This document shows positions 25,070-34,525 of a DNA stretch of 64,000 bases, piece after piece. Source of the stretch: Treponema sp. UBA4267 (GTDB lineage Bacteria > Spirochaetota > Spirochaetia > Treponematales > Treponemataceae); contig DGWD01000009.1 in NCBI GenBank assembly GCA_002395155.1, forward strand, positions 56,179 to 120,178. Direction: 5' to 3'. How positions within the stretch are numbered: position 1 is the stretch's first letter; the number at the start of each line of letters is the position of its first letter. The position numbers and the translations under genes are program-made. The notes under the pieces are model-generated. The model was not told the DNA's origin and did not search any database. It saw only the letters and a program-made list of their open reading frames with translations.

Positions 25070-28000
25070 GTGAAGCAAAACGTTTTTTTTAAGAAAATTT
25101 TGATATCCTCGTCATCTTCAACTTCTTTATTATCTTTTGCATTTGTATGTAAGCGGCTAAAAAGAGTTTTCTGTCTTATTGTGGTTTTAATGACTTTTGC
25201 TGCTTATGTTTCTGCACAAGACGTTAAGGTTACTACAATTACAATTAATAATGCCCGTCAGACATCTTATTCTAAGTCTGAAGAAACTGGAAATGAAACA
25301 ATCGTTCTGGAAGGTTCTGTTGAACTGGAAGTAAAAAAAGATTCTGCTTCATCAACAATTAAAGCTGACCGAATTACCTATGACCGTGTAACTGAAATGC
25401 TATATGCAGAAGGCAGTGTAGAAATTACTTCGACCAACTCTGCTTTTGGTGAAGAAACTACTACGGCAGATTCGCTTCTTTTGAATACTTCGACTTTGGA
25501 AGGTATTTTTGATGGTGGTAAGGTTATTCAATCTCAAAACGATTCCCTGAATCTACCTTCTGGTTCTACTCTTATTGTTTTTTCTAAAAGATTTGGAAAG
25601 ACTTCTAACGATATAATTGCTTTTAAAAATTCGAGTTTAACTTTTTGTGATGAAGATGATCCTCATTGGCGAATTGATGCTACCAGAACCTGGCTTTTAC
25701 CTGGCGGCGAGTTTGCTTTTTTTAATGCCCTTTTATATGTGGGAAATGTTCCTGTTATGTATTTGCCGGCATTTTACTATCCAAAAGATGAACTGATTTT
25801 TAATCCTGTTTTTTCTTATAGAAGAAGGGAAGGTTATTCTATACAAACAACAACTTATATTTGGGGAAGAAAGCCTCTTGATAGCAGTAGTTCAAGTTCA
25901 ACTTCTTCATCTACAACTTCCGATAAGTTTGCAGGCTTGTATAATTTTATTAAGCCAACAAAACTAAAGGAACAGGTTAGGGAAGGTCTTATTCTTCATA
26001 ATCTTGATCAGGATTATACTGGAAGTACTAGTGAATACGCTAAAATTATGGCAGACTGGTATTCAAAACTAGGTCTTATGGTGGGTTTTGATACTAAGTT
26101 TTCTCCTGCAAAAAAATATTTAACAGACGTAAGAATTCAGGCTGATATAGGTCTTTCAAATACGGTATTTTTGGATACCAGTACATATAACTACAATATA
26201 TATTCAAGTTCTGGTGTTATTTATAAGGATGAAGCAAGTTTTTTGGGTATAAAAACACCCTTCAGATATAGTGCCGATTTGGAAATGACTCTTTCGAATC
26301 CTTTTAATATGAAATTGTCTTTGCCAATATATTCAGATCCTTTTTATAACTATGACTTTAAAACCAATCGTAGCGAAAATATGGACTGGATAGCTTATTT
26401 TTTGGAAAACACAACAAGTACAGAAACTACAGAGGCCGTTACAGTATCTGAAGTATCTTCTTACATGTGGCAGTTAACTACATCATCATCTCCAAATCTT
26501 CCGGACTTTATAAAACCCTATATAAGTTCTTTTTCTGTAAATACAAACTCTTATGTAAATCTAGCCTCAAAATCGGCATCTACAAAATCAATGACATATA
26601 AGGGTATAACTCCAACGGATAATTGGTCTTCTTATTCACCAACAAGAAAGTTTTATTATCCATCACTTATCACGCCACTTTCTGTAAATCTGTCAATTTC
26701 AGGAACACTTTTTAGCTGGCCTTTAGAAAAGAAAACTTCAAAAAATACAGTTCTTACATATCCAATTCAGCTTAATAAACCGGAGGAATTAAAGTCTGTA
26801 AAGGAACTTAAAGAAGAAGCAGAAGCTGCAGAAAGAGAAAAGGAAGCTCAGAACAAGGATGATAAAGAGTCTAAGGATTCTAAAGACAATAAAGAAGAGA
26901 AAGATGATGAATTCAAGTTTTTCCTCCCAGAAATAGACTTTACTCCAGAACTTACAACTCTCTCAGATATTTTTAAGTATAAACTGACTTATAGTGCCGC
27001 TGCAAATCTTGTGACTCAGCTTAATTATTCTGAAGCAAATCTTTCAACTTCAGATGATTTTAAATGGGAAAGTATACGTTCAAGTATGTATACTCTAAAA
27101 ACTCCTGTAACGCTGACTTCTGCAATGAATTATGGCGGGGAATTCTTTTCTGTTGTAAATGGACTTTCTTATTCACCTGTTTATCAGAAGCACCCTTATA
27201 TTTCTACAGATGAAACTATAGGTTATACAGAAAGTGCCCAAAAGACTCTGGTTCTTGCAGATTATAATGCGGAAAAACAGGATATTTTGAACACAAATAC
27301 AATTACCCTAAAGCCTTTTACAAATCTTAATATATTCAGCGAATCTAGTTTAGCCTGGAATTCAACAATTAAACTTTACAGACGTAATTTTACCGGAGAT
27401 GCGGATAATCCTCAGTGGGAAGATCTTGGTATAGACTGGGCTGATAAAGATTGTGTTACGGTAAATTCTCTTACTGGTATAATTTCTGCTAAAGAATTAA
27501 ATAATAAACTTGGTCAGACTTTGACACTTACTGCAATTATGCCTCCTTTACAGAAGCAGTATACGGCAAATCTTGCTTTGACCTTCCCTTATGTTACAGC
27601 CTCTTTTAGTTCTGGTTTTCAGGAGAATACAGATTCAAGTACATCTGCAGAAAAACCTTGGATAAAAAATCCATTCCAACAGAGCCTTTCAATTTCTTTC
27701 CCACTTTTGGAAAAGACCGCAAGTTTTACAGAAAGTTTTTCTTACAACCTGGAAGACGATAATCCAGAAAGCTTTAAACTTTCTACTTCTTGGAATGGTC
27801 TTGCTATTGCCTATGTATCGTCTTATACATACGGGTATGATTTTTCAAAGACTTCTGGATGGACTACAAGAAGTCAAAAGGAATTTTTACCATATTCATT
27901 AAGTTTTTCTTATGCATCAAATACAAAGACTTATTACAAGTGGTTTAATCGTATAGAAATTTCACCAAGAATTAATACAAGTATTGTTGCGGATTTGTTA

Positions 28001-28441
28001 AAACCAACAAGTTCATATTTTATTTTTACTCCATCACTTACATTTAAATTACACGAATTTCTTACACTTACATTTTCTTCAACTTCGAAGAACTCTGTTT
28101 TGTACTGGTATTTTAATAATCAGTCTGGAGATTTATATAGTGATTGGGGTGGATTCCCTGGAAATATAATTAAGGACCTTATAGATTCTTTCCGTTTTGA
28201 TAATCAGTCTATACGCGAAGGTTCAGGATTTAAGTTAAAATCTCTTAATATGACATTGTCTCACGATTTACATGACTGGACCTTTAATTTTACCCTTAAA
28301 ATAGAACCTAGAGTTATTCAGGAAAATGGCAGCAAGGTTTATGATTTTAGTCCTTATGTTACAATTGGAGTTGTCTGGAACCCAATGCAAAGCATAAAAA
28401 CTTCAATTGTTGATAAGTACGGCGAATGGACTATGGAGTAA
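25070..28441 (+). CDS. lptD: LptD/OstA-like outer-membrane assembly protein
   Basis: 1123 residues. A hydrophobic signal segment ends at FAAYVSAQ (about residue 50). Residues about 55-190 form an OstA/LptA-like beta-jellyroll (LEGSVELEVKKD ... ITYDRVTEMLYAEGSVEI). The remaining 900 residues alternate aromatic strands like a large beta-barrel, with LptD-like PVMYLPAFYYPKDE near 230. In LPS bacteria LptD inserts LPS in the outer leaflet. Treponemes lack classical LPS, so the cargo is uncertain. Two low-complexity inserts stand out: a Ser/Thr run near 271-286 and a Lys/Glu/Asp-rich stretch at about 570-620. The start is GTG at 25070; an ATG inside the signal segment is a poorer choice. Confidence 0.82.
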   Translation: MKQNVFFKKILISSSSSTSLLSFAFVCKRLKRVFCLIVVLMTFAAYVSAQDVKVTTITINNARQTSYSKSEETGNETIVLEGSVELEVKKDSASSTIKADRITYDRVTEMLYAEGSVEITSTNSAFGEETTTADSLLLNTSTLEGIFDGGKVIQSQNDSLNLPSGSTLIVFSKRFGKTSNDIIAFKNSSLTFCDEDDPHWRIDATRTWLLPGGEFAFFNALLYVGNVPVMYLPAFYYPKDELIFNPVFSYRRREGYSIQTTTYIWGRKPLDSSSSSSTSSSTTSDKFAGLYNFIKPTKLKEQVREGLILHNLDQDYTGSTSEYAKIMADWYSKLGLMVGFDTKFSPAKKYLTDVRIQADIGLSNTVFLDTSTYNYNIYSSSGVIYKDEASFLGIKTPFRYSADLEMTLSNPFNMKLSLPIYSDPFYNYDFKTNRSENMDWIAYFLENTTSTETTEAVTVSEVSSYMWQLTTSSSPNLPDFIKPYISSFSVNTNSYVNLASKSASTKSMTYKGITPTDNWSSYSPTRKFYYPSLITPLSVNLSISGTLFSWPLEKKTSKNTVLTYPIQLNKPEELKSVKELKEEAEAAEREKEAQNKDDKESKDSKDNKEEKDDEFKFFLPEIDFTPELTTLSDIFKYKLTYSAAANLVTQLNYSEANLSTSDDFKWESIRSSMYTLKTPVTLTSAMNYGGEFFSVVNGLSYSPVYQKHPYISTDETIGYTESAQKTLVLADYNAEKQDILNTNTITLKPFTNLNIFSESSLAWNSTIKLYRRNFTGDADNPQWEDLGIDWADKDCVTVNSLTGIISAKELNNKLGQTLTLTAIMPPLQKQYTANLALTFPYVTASFSSGFQENTDSSTSAEKPWIKNPFQQSLSISFPLLEKTASFTESFSYNLEDDNPESFKLSTSWNGLAIAYVSSYTYGYDFSKTSGWTTRSQKEFLPYSLSFSYASNTKTYYKWFNRIEISPRINTSIVADLLKPTSSYFIFTPSLTFKLHEFLTLTFSSTSKNSVLYWYFNNQSGDLYSDWGGFPGNIIKDLIDSFRFDNQSIREGSGFKLKSLNMTLSHDLHDWTFNFTLKIEPRVIQENGSKVYDFSPYVTIGVVWNPMQSIKTSIVDKYGEWTME

Positions 28442-28466
28442 TAAAGGCTATGACTTATAAGACTAT

Positions 28467-28494
28467 TTGTAAATTTTCAAATTTCCTTTATAAT
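28467..28494 (+). promoter_or_regulatory. Probable phoH operon promoter, short leader
   Basis: TTGTAA (28467-28472), 16 bases, TATAAT (28489-28494). The -10 box ends 14 bases before the phoH ATG, and the intervening sequence is pure A/T/G without a ribosome binding site. Confidence 0.5.
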
Positions 28495-28508
28495 TTATAG
28501 ATATATAT

Positions 28509-29444
28509 ATGAATGAATATACAATTGTAGTTCCAGATAATGATGTGCTTTCCTGCCTTTGTGGAACCAATGATAAAAATTTAGAGCTAATTGAAGAACA
28601 TTTAGGGGTACCTGTTTTTACAAGAGGGAACGAGCTTTCTGTCGAAAACGATAACCCAGAAATCTGTCAGAAATTTCAGTTTATAGTTGACCGTGTGGTT
28701 GATGAAGTTATGGCAGGTGGAAAGAATTCTGAAGATATAATACATACAGTTTTAAATACTCAAAAGCCTGTAAATGCAGACGAAATGGTGATTATGGTAC
28801 CAGGAGCTGTTAGAAGGGTTTACCCTAGAACACAAGGTCAGGCAGAGTATATTAATCTTTTACAGACTAAAGATATGGTTTTTTGTACTGGTTCTGCAGG
28901 TTCTGGTAAAACATATCTGGCGGTGGCAGAGGCCTTACGGCTTATTCTTAATCACAAAAAAAATAAACTTATTATAACAAGGCCTGTAGTAGAAGCAGGA
29001 GAAAGTCTTGGCTATTTACCAGGTGCGCTTGAAGATAAGATCGATCCTTATTTGAGACCTCTTCGTGATGCAATGGAATATATACTTCCTGTAGAAACTG
29101 TAAAAAGACTTTTTGAAGCAGGTATAATTGAAGTTGCACCTTTAGCATACATGAGGGGGCGTACTCTTAATAATGCTGTGGTAATTTTGGATGAAGCTCA
29201 GAATGCTACCCGTGAACAGATTAAGATGTTCCTTACCAGAATGGGCGAAAATTCAAAGATTTTTGTTACCGGAGATCCAAGTCAGATTGATTTACCTAAG
29301 AAATCCAGTTCAGGGTTAATGCATTCAATTAGTATTTTGTATAAAATAGATGATATAGGGTTTATGGAACTTACGGCAGATGATGTTGTAAGAAATCCAT
29401 TGGTTAAAAAGATTGTAAAGGCATATGAACATGAAAAAGAATGA
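28509..29444 (+). CDS. PhoH-family ATPase
   Basis: PhoH-like proteins are P-loop ATPases linked to RNA metabolism and often sit beside ybeY, as here. The 311-residue product has Walker A GSAGSGKTYLA near 128-138, Walker B VILDEAQNAT near 225, and the conserved FVTGDPSQIDLP. The N-terminal 100 residues form a likely KH-like/PhoH N-region. Its last 14 bases overlap the next gene's start, so it leads an operon with the HD-domain protein, ybeY and the CorC-like gene. Confidence 0.94.
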   Translation: MNEYTIVVPDNDVLSCLCGTNDKNLELIEEHLGVPVFTRGNELSVENDNPEICQKFQFIVDRVVDEVMAGGKNSEDIIHTVLNTQKPVNADEMVIMVPGAVRRVYPRTQGQAEYINLLQTKDMVFCTGSAGSGKTYLAVAEALRLILNHKKNKLIITRPVVEAGESLGYLPGALEDKIDPYLRPLRDAMEYILPVETVKRLFEAGIIEVAPLAYMRGRTLNNAVVILDEAQNATREQIKMFLTRMGENSKIFVTGDPSQIDLPKKSSSGLMHSISILYKIDDIGFMELTADDVVRNPLVKKIVKAYEHEKE

Positions 29445-31134
29445 AGATAAACAAAATGTTGCGGGGCAGTTGTTGTCTGCGGCAGGTTCTTACATCAAGC
29501 AAAAATATCCTTTTTTGATTTTGTTTTTTGTAGGACTTTTAATTGTTTCTGCTTTGAACTTTATGAAAATTTCTACAGTTCAGAGCATTGCTAACTTTTC
29601 TATTAATGATTTTGAAATTGGGCAAATTTCAGATCGAACTATTATTGCAGACAGGAACTTGGCTCCAGATGATGTAAACCCAATTGCAATTACAAAAGGT
29701 GAAAAAATTATTAAGAAGGGTTTCCCAATTACAGAAGAGGCTTTTTCAAAATTAAAGAAAATGGCTTCATCACCCTTGTATATTGATTACAGAGCTTTTG
29801 CCAATAATGAACTTTATCTAGTTCTGCTGGCAATTATGTGGTATCTGCTGTTTTCATTTATTCCATTTGGTAGAAAAATTCAACTCAAAGAACCAATATT
29901 GCATGTAATTCTTTTTATAATTGTATATTCTGTAACGGCTTTTTGTGCAAAGTTCTCTTTCTTCTCGGATCCTTACAGAATTTGTATTGTAATTCCAACA
30001 GCACTTTCAATTATGCTGGTGACTGTTCTTTTTGGAAATATTTCTGCAGTTCTTTTATCATTAATCTTGTCGCTGGGAGTATTGAATGCTGCTAATTGGG
30101 AGCTTGCTCCATTCCTGTTTACACTGGCAACATCTTTATGTTCTTCTGCAATTGTAAGAAAAATAGAACGTCGTTTGGATCTGGTAGTTGCAGGTCTTTT
30201 AATTGCACTTTTTGAGGTTGTATTTGTTCTTTTAATTCTGGTGATTTATAACGAAACCTTTACAGAACTTCTTCCATTAATTTTAGGAATTATAGTTAAT
30301 GGTTTTATTTCTGGTATTTTGACTTTAGGTTTACTTACACCGCTTGAAATTATTATGAACACAGCCTCTGTATTCCGTCTTATGGATTTAAGCGACAATA
30401 ATGTTCCTATTTTCAAACAAATGCAGATTCAAGCAAACGGAACTTACAATCATTCTATGATGGTTGCTCAGCTTGCAGAAAGTGCCTGCCGTGAAATTGG
30501 TGCTAATTCAATTTTGGCAAGAGTCGGCGGCTACTATCACGATATTGGAAAGATTGAAATGAGTGAATATTTTGTTGAAAATCAGCAGAATATGGAAAAT
30601 AAACACAGCGACTTAAACCCAACACTTTCGGCTTCGGTTATTAAAAGTCATGTTAAAAAGGGTGTAGAAAAGGGGCATCAGTTGCATTTACCACAGGCTG
30701 TAATTGATATTATTGCTGAACACCACGGAAATTCCGTAATCACTTATTTTTATAACGCCGCAAAAGAAAAGGATCCAACTCTTTCTCCAGAAGATTTTGC
30801 TTACCCTGGAAATCCTCCTACATCACGCGAGTCCGGTGTTGTAATGCTTGCAGATACTGTTGAAGCGGCCTGTCATACACTTGAAAACCCAACTTCTCAG
30901 AGACTGGAAAAATTTATTTCAACCTTAATAAATGCAAAAATGGATACAGGTCAGCTTAACAACTGTGAATTAACATTTAGAGATATTGCAAAAATAAAGG
31001 AATCCTTTGTAAATCTTTTAACTGGTTACTATCACAATAGAATTAAGTACCAGAATCAGGTTGATCCAGATGAAAAAAAAGAAGATAAGCCTGGTGATAA
31101 AAAAACTGAAGCTAAAAAACAGGAATTAAAATAA
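29431..31134 (+). CDS. HD-domain membrane phosphohydrolase (PgpH-like, 7TM-HD)
   Basis: 567 residues. One N-terminal transmembrane segment (FLILFFVGLLIVSALNF) is followed by a short extracytoplasmic region, then six or seven hydrophobic helices (about 125-310), then an HD domain with NHSMM, YYHDIGKIE near 370 and AEHHGNSV. In Firmicutes PgpH degrades cyclic di-AMP. The outer domain here is much shorter than in Listeria PgpH. The ATG at 29431 has AAAGG at 9 bases; one at 29425 is also in frame. A lysine-rich tail ends the protein. The ybeY ATG shares a base with its stop. Confidence 0.88.
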   Translation: MKKNEDKQNVAGQLLSAAGSYIKQKYPFLILFFVGLLIVSALNFMKISTVQSIANFSINDFEIGQISDRTIIADRNLAPDDVNPIAITKGEKIIKKGFPITEEAFSKLKKMASSPLYIDYRAFANNELYLVLLAIMWYLLFSFIPFGRKIQLKEPILHVILFIIVYSVTAFCAKFSFFSDPYRICIVIPTALSIMLVTVLFGNISAVLLSLILSLGVLNAANWELAPFLFTLATSLCSSAIVRKIERRLDLVVAGLLIALFEVVFVLLILVIYNETFTELLPLILGIIVNGFISGILTLGLLTPLEIIMNTASVFRLMDLSDNNVPIFKQMQIQANGTYNHSMMVAQLAESACREIGANSILARVGGYYHDIGKIEMSEYFVENQQNMENKHSDLNPTLSASVIKSHVKKGVEKGHQLHLPQAVIDIIAEHHGNSVITYFYNAAKEKDPTLSPEDFAYPGNPPTSRESGVVMLADTVEAACHTLENPTSQRLEKFISTLINAKMDTGQLNNCELTFRDIAKIKESFVNLLTGYYHNRIKYQNQVDPDEKKEDKPGDKKTEAKKQELK

Positions 31135-31610
31135 TGAATAGAGTTTTTGTTTCTTTGCAGGAAGATATTGATGAACCTCAATGGCTGGCAAATGTAGAAG
31201 GATTTGTCCAAACAGCTATGAAGGCTTTAAAATTTGATGGAGAAGAAGTATCAATTCTTTTTTGCAATGATTCTTATATGAGAGAATTGAATAACACCTA
31301 CCGTCATATAGATTCTTCAACAGATGTCCTTTCTTTTGAAAATGATCAGGAATATGAAGATGAAGAAGGAAAATGGAAGTGCGTAGGTGATATTGCTATA
31401 AGTCTAGATACTTTGCCTGTAAATGCCCAATATTTTGACGAAAATAATAATAGTGAACTAAAAAGACTTCTTGTTCATGGTCTTTTGCATTTAAACGGAA
31501 TGGACCACGGTGAAGAACACATTGAAAAAGGTCAGACTCCAGTTTGCGAGATGCTGGTTCTTCAGGAAAAAATTCTTGAGTCTTTGAAGGATGAAAAAAT
31601 TATATTATGA
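31134..31610 (+). CDS. ybeY: Endoribonuclease YbeY
   Basis: YbeY is a metal-dependent RNase needed for 16S rRNA 3' maturation and ribosome quality control. The 158-residue product has the zinc site HGLLHLNGMDHGEEH near residues 115-129 and the STDVLSF motif near 62. It overlaps the preceding gene by one base and the next by four (ATGA), so translation is coupled. Association with PhoH upstream is typical. Confidence 0.96.
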   Translation: MNRVFVSLQEDIDEPQWLANVEGFVQTAMKALKFDGEEVSILFCNDSYMRELNNTYRHIDSSTDVLSFENDQEYEDEEGKWKCVGDIAISLDTLPVNAQYFDENNNSELKRLLVHGLLHLNGMDHGEEHIEKGQTPVCEMLVLQEKILESLKDEKIIL

Positions 31611-32395
31611 GTATTTTTAATCGAAAAAAGAAAAACAAAGCAAAAGAAGATGAAGATAGTATAAATCAGGAAATTCTCAACGAAGAAAAAAAAGACATGA
31701 TTCAGGGTGTTGAAGATTTGTCTAAAACAGCCGTAAAGGAAGTTATGATTCCACGAATCGATGTTGACTTTATTTCTTCAGATACACCCCAGGAAGAACT
31801 TTTTTCTAAAATTGTAGCAAGTGGGCATTCTCGTTTTCCTCTTTATACAGAATCAATAGATAATGTAATTGGTGTTTTATATGTTAAGGATATTATAAAA
31901 TGCCTGGCTGAAAAAAAGCCTATAAACTTACAGGAATTAGCACGCAAGGCATATTTTGTTCCTGAAAGTAAAAGAATTGACTCTCTTTTAAGAGAATTTA
32001 AACGTCATCATCTTCATATTGCAATTGCTATAGATGAATATGGCGGAATGTCTGGAATTGTCACAATGGAAGATATTATTGAGGAAATTGTTGGCGATAT
32101 TCAGGATGAGTTTGATAAGGAACAGGAAAATATTCTTACTGTAAGCGAAAATGTATGGCTTTGTGATGCCCGTGTTGATCTTGACGATTTGAATGAAGCT
32201 TTGGATGCTCAATTTCCTAACGAGGATTTTGACAGCCTTGGTGGTTTTGTATTTGATCTTTTTGGAAAAGTTCCTGTTAAATATGAAAAGGCCACCTGGA
32301 ATAATTATGACTTTATTGTACAGGACATGGAAGGTCACAGAATAAATATTGTAAAAGTAATAAAAAAACTTGATAATAAAGAAGATGATGAATAA
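31607..32395 (+). CDS. CBS-domain protein of the CorC/HlyC type
   Basis: 262 residues without membrane helices: a charged N-terminus, VKEVMIPRIDVDFI opening two CBS domains (about 45-170) with VTMEDIIEEIVGDIQDE, and a C-terminal CorC_HlyC domain (about 185-260, LGGFVFDLFGKVP). Such proteins are linked to magnesium and cobalt export or stress tolerance; older annotations call them hemolysins. The DUF21 membrane domain of longer relatives is absent. It overlaps ybeY by 4 bases and the following TPR gene by 11. Confidence 0.92.
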   Translation: MSIFNRKKKNKAKEDEDSINQEILNEEKKDMIQGVEDLSKTAVKEVMIPRIDVDFISSDTPQEELFSKIVASGHSRFPLYTESIDNVIGVLYVKDIIKCLAEKKPINLQELARKAYFVPESKRIDSLLREFKRHHLHIAIAIDEYGGMSGIVTMEDIIEEIVGDIQDEFDKEQENILTVSENVWLCDARVDLDDLNEALDAQFPNEDFDSLGGFVFDLFGKVPVKYEKATWNNYDFIVQDMEGHRINIVKVIKKLDNKEDDE

Positions 32396-34475
32396 AAAAT
32401 TAAAAAAGACTTTAATAATTTCTCTTTTAATCTCTTTTAGCTCAATTTCTTGTCCTATTTTTGCCGCAGAAGCAAGAAATGCTATAAAAGTATATCAGCA
32501 GGCCCAGGAATTACAGGCTGATGATAACTGGTACGAAGCATCTCAATACTATATTGAGGTGGTTAATATTAATCCTGCTTTTTCGGATGCATGGTTCCAC
32601 TTGTCTGAATGCTGCTATCATCTTGGAGAATTTGATCTTGCAAAACAGTATCTTGAAAATGCTGAAAAATACGAAAAAGACAATTCAAAAATCCAAAATC
32701 TTAAAGGGATGATTCTTCTGGCTCTTGGTGAAACCGAAGATGCCCGTACAATTTTTAATGAAATCTTAAAAAAATATCCAAATGATATAGATGCCCACTT
32801 TGGTCTTGCCGAAATTGAACTTTATGATGGAAAGTTTTCTGGTGCTGAAAATCAATATACAGAAGCCTTAAAAAGACAGTCTTCGAACCGCAGGGCTTTA
32901 CTTTCTCTGGCTCTTGTTTGTGCAGAAACTCAACGCTATAAACAGGCCGAAAAGTATTTGCAACAGGCTATTCAGTTTTATTCTGGCGAAGCAGAAGTTC
33001 ATTATCTTGCTGCAATTATTTATCTTATGCAGTCTGATTACAAGAGAGCAGAAAAGCACGCAAGAATTGCAGTTGAACTTAGGGGGGATTATGAAGATGC
33101 CTACGGACTTTTGGCATCCATTCTATATTCTCAAAAAAAATATTCCCAGGTTATAGATTTGTGTGATTATTTGATTGGAAAAAATAGACGTAATTCTTCT
33201 GCCTGGTATTTAAAAGGTGTTTCTGAGCAAAATCTTGGAAATGTTGAAGATGCAATTGAAACATGGTCAACTGGTTTGAATATTCAGCCTCAAGATGAAA
33301 TGATGAGGATGATGCTGGAACTTACTATAAAGGATCAGGTCGACTTGACTGATGAAAGACGTGCTGCCTGGGCAAACTATCATATTGAAAATGCCAGACA
33401 GTATGATTCTCGTTATGATAAAGCTGGTTCTACTTATGAATACCAGAGAGCTTTAATTATTGATCCTTCAAATACAGAAGCAAGACTGGCTTATGCAAAT
33501 ATTCTTGAAATGAATGGAATGCATGAACTTTATCTTTCTCAGTTAAATTTTATAAAGGAAACTTCCGAAAAAGAACTTTCAACTTCTTTAAAAGACACAA
33601 TTGAAGCTTATAATTCACTTTTGCAGGATACTCTTGCTAAAAAATGGAAGGTAGATCCTTTTTATCTGGATAAAATCCGCTGGAATATTGCTGTTTTCTA
33701 TACAGAATCAACTTCTACCTTTAATCATGCTGATTCAGACCGCCTTATTGCCTTGGCTTGTGCAGATGTTTTTTCTGGCGTGGCAATTACTTCTGTAAAA
33801 ACTCAAGTAACACCTGTGTCTGGATATGCGGAAGCCTTTAGAAATGCCAGAGCAAACAATTTTGATTATTTTGTAATTGTTTCTTTGAGCGAAGGTGCTG
33901 AAGACCTTTCTTTAACTTCTAAAATGTATTCAGGCCGTACTGGTACAGAAACTTCAACAGATAAGTTTTATGCGACTGGAAATAACAGGCTTTCTACGGT
34001 TCTTAGACGTTTTAGAAATTCTGTTTTAGAAAAACTTACAGTTCGTGGAAAAATCTTAAATCGTAATGGAAAAACTGTTCTTATAGATTTAGGAAAATCT
34101 GAAAATATTGTAAAAGATGCCGAATTCAAAATCATAAAGAAGGGTGGTTTAAAAACTGCAGATTCAGGTACAGGTCTTTTTTATAAGGATGATGATGTAG
34201 TTGGTTCTCTGGTTGTAAGTCAGGCTGGTGAAGAAGTTTCTGAGGCTCTTATAACTGAACATGGTTTTTACGACCGAATTAATATTGATGATGAATTGCT
34301 TTTGGTAAAAATGCCTGAAAAAGAAGTGTCGGGTGGAATGGATAACGTTCCAAACTCTGATGAAGAGGGAAATCAGGTTGTAAATAACGAAGTAAAAGGT
34401 CAGGAATTGGTGGAAGAAATTAAAAAGGCTGTTGAAAGGCCTGCAATTCTTGAGATTCTTAGAAATATTTACTAG
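32385..34475 (+). CDS. Exported tetratricopeptide-repeat protein
   Basis: 696 residues. A signal peptide (KKTLIISLLISFSSISCPIFA) precedes ten or so TPR units spanning about 25-400 (for example NPAFSDAWFHLSECCYHLGEFDLAKQYL). The C-terminal half (about 410-600) looks like a domain of mixed strands and helices with a FVIVSLSEGAED core, and the last 70 residues are acidic. A cysteine within the signal could be a lipobox (SISC), but signal peptidase I cleavage after IFA is as likely. The start is ATG at 32385 inside the end of the CBS gene; an in-frame TTG at 32370 is less likely. Probably a periplasmic scaffold; the exact role is unknown. Confidence 0.82.
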   Translation: MMNKKLKKTLIISLLISFSSISCPIFAAEARNAIKVYQQAQELQADDNWYEASQYYIEVVNINPAFSDAWFHLSECCYHLGEFDLAKQYLENAEKYEKDNSKIQNLKGMILLALGETEDARTIFNEILKKYPNDIDAHFGLAEIELYDGKFSGAENQYTEALKRQSSNRRALLSLALVCAETQRYKQAEKYLQQAIQFYSGEAEVHYLAAIIYLMQSDYKRAEKHARIAVELRGDYEDAYGLLASILYSQKKYSQVIDLCDYLIGKNRRNSSAWYLKGVSEQNLGNVEDAIETWSTGLNIQPQDEMMRMMLELTIKDQVDLTDERRAAWANYHIENARQYDSRYDKAGSTYEYQRALIIDPSNTEARLAYANILEMNGMHELYLSQLNFIKETSEKELSTSLKDTIEAYNSLLQDTLAKKWKVDPFYLDKIRWNIAVFYTESTSTFNHADSDRLIALACADVFSGVAITSVKTQVTPVSGYAEAFRNARANNFDYFVIVSLSEGAEDLSLTSKMYSGRTGTETSTDKFYATGNNRLSTVLRRFRNSVLEKLTVRGKILNRNGKTVLIDLGKSENIVKDAEFKIIKKGGLKTADSGTGLFYKDDDVVGSLVVSQAGEEVSEALITEHGFYDRINIDDELLLVKMPEKEVSGGMDNVPNSDEEGNQVVNNEVKGQELVEEIKKAVERPAILEILRNIY

Positions 34476-34481
34476 TAAAAA

Positions 34482-34525
34482 GGCTGGATTAAAGTTTGTT
34501 TAGAGCTGAATCCAGCCATTTTTTT
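34482..34525. terminator. Bidirectional terminator invading the minus-strand gene
   Basis: GGCTGGATT (34482-34490) and AATCCAGCC (34509-34517) pair perfectly around an 18-base loop; seven T follow on the plus strand (34519-34525) and TTTTTACT on the minus. On the minus strand one arm encodes part of the last dozen residues (WLDS) of the FN3/TPR protein and the other covers its stop. Confidence 0.85.

Noticed and set aside
24961..28508. Possible tRNA or small RNA around the uvrA-lptD and lptD-phoH gaps
   Set aside because: The gaps are under 70 bases and AT-rich, with no cloverleaf or terminator.
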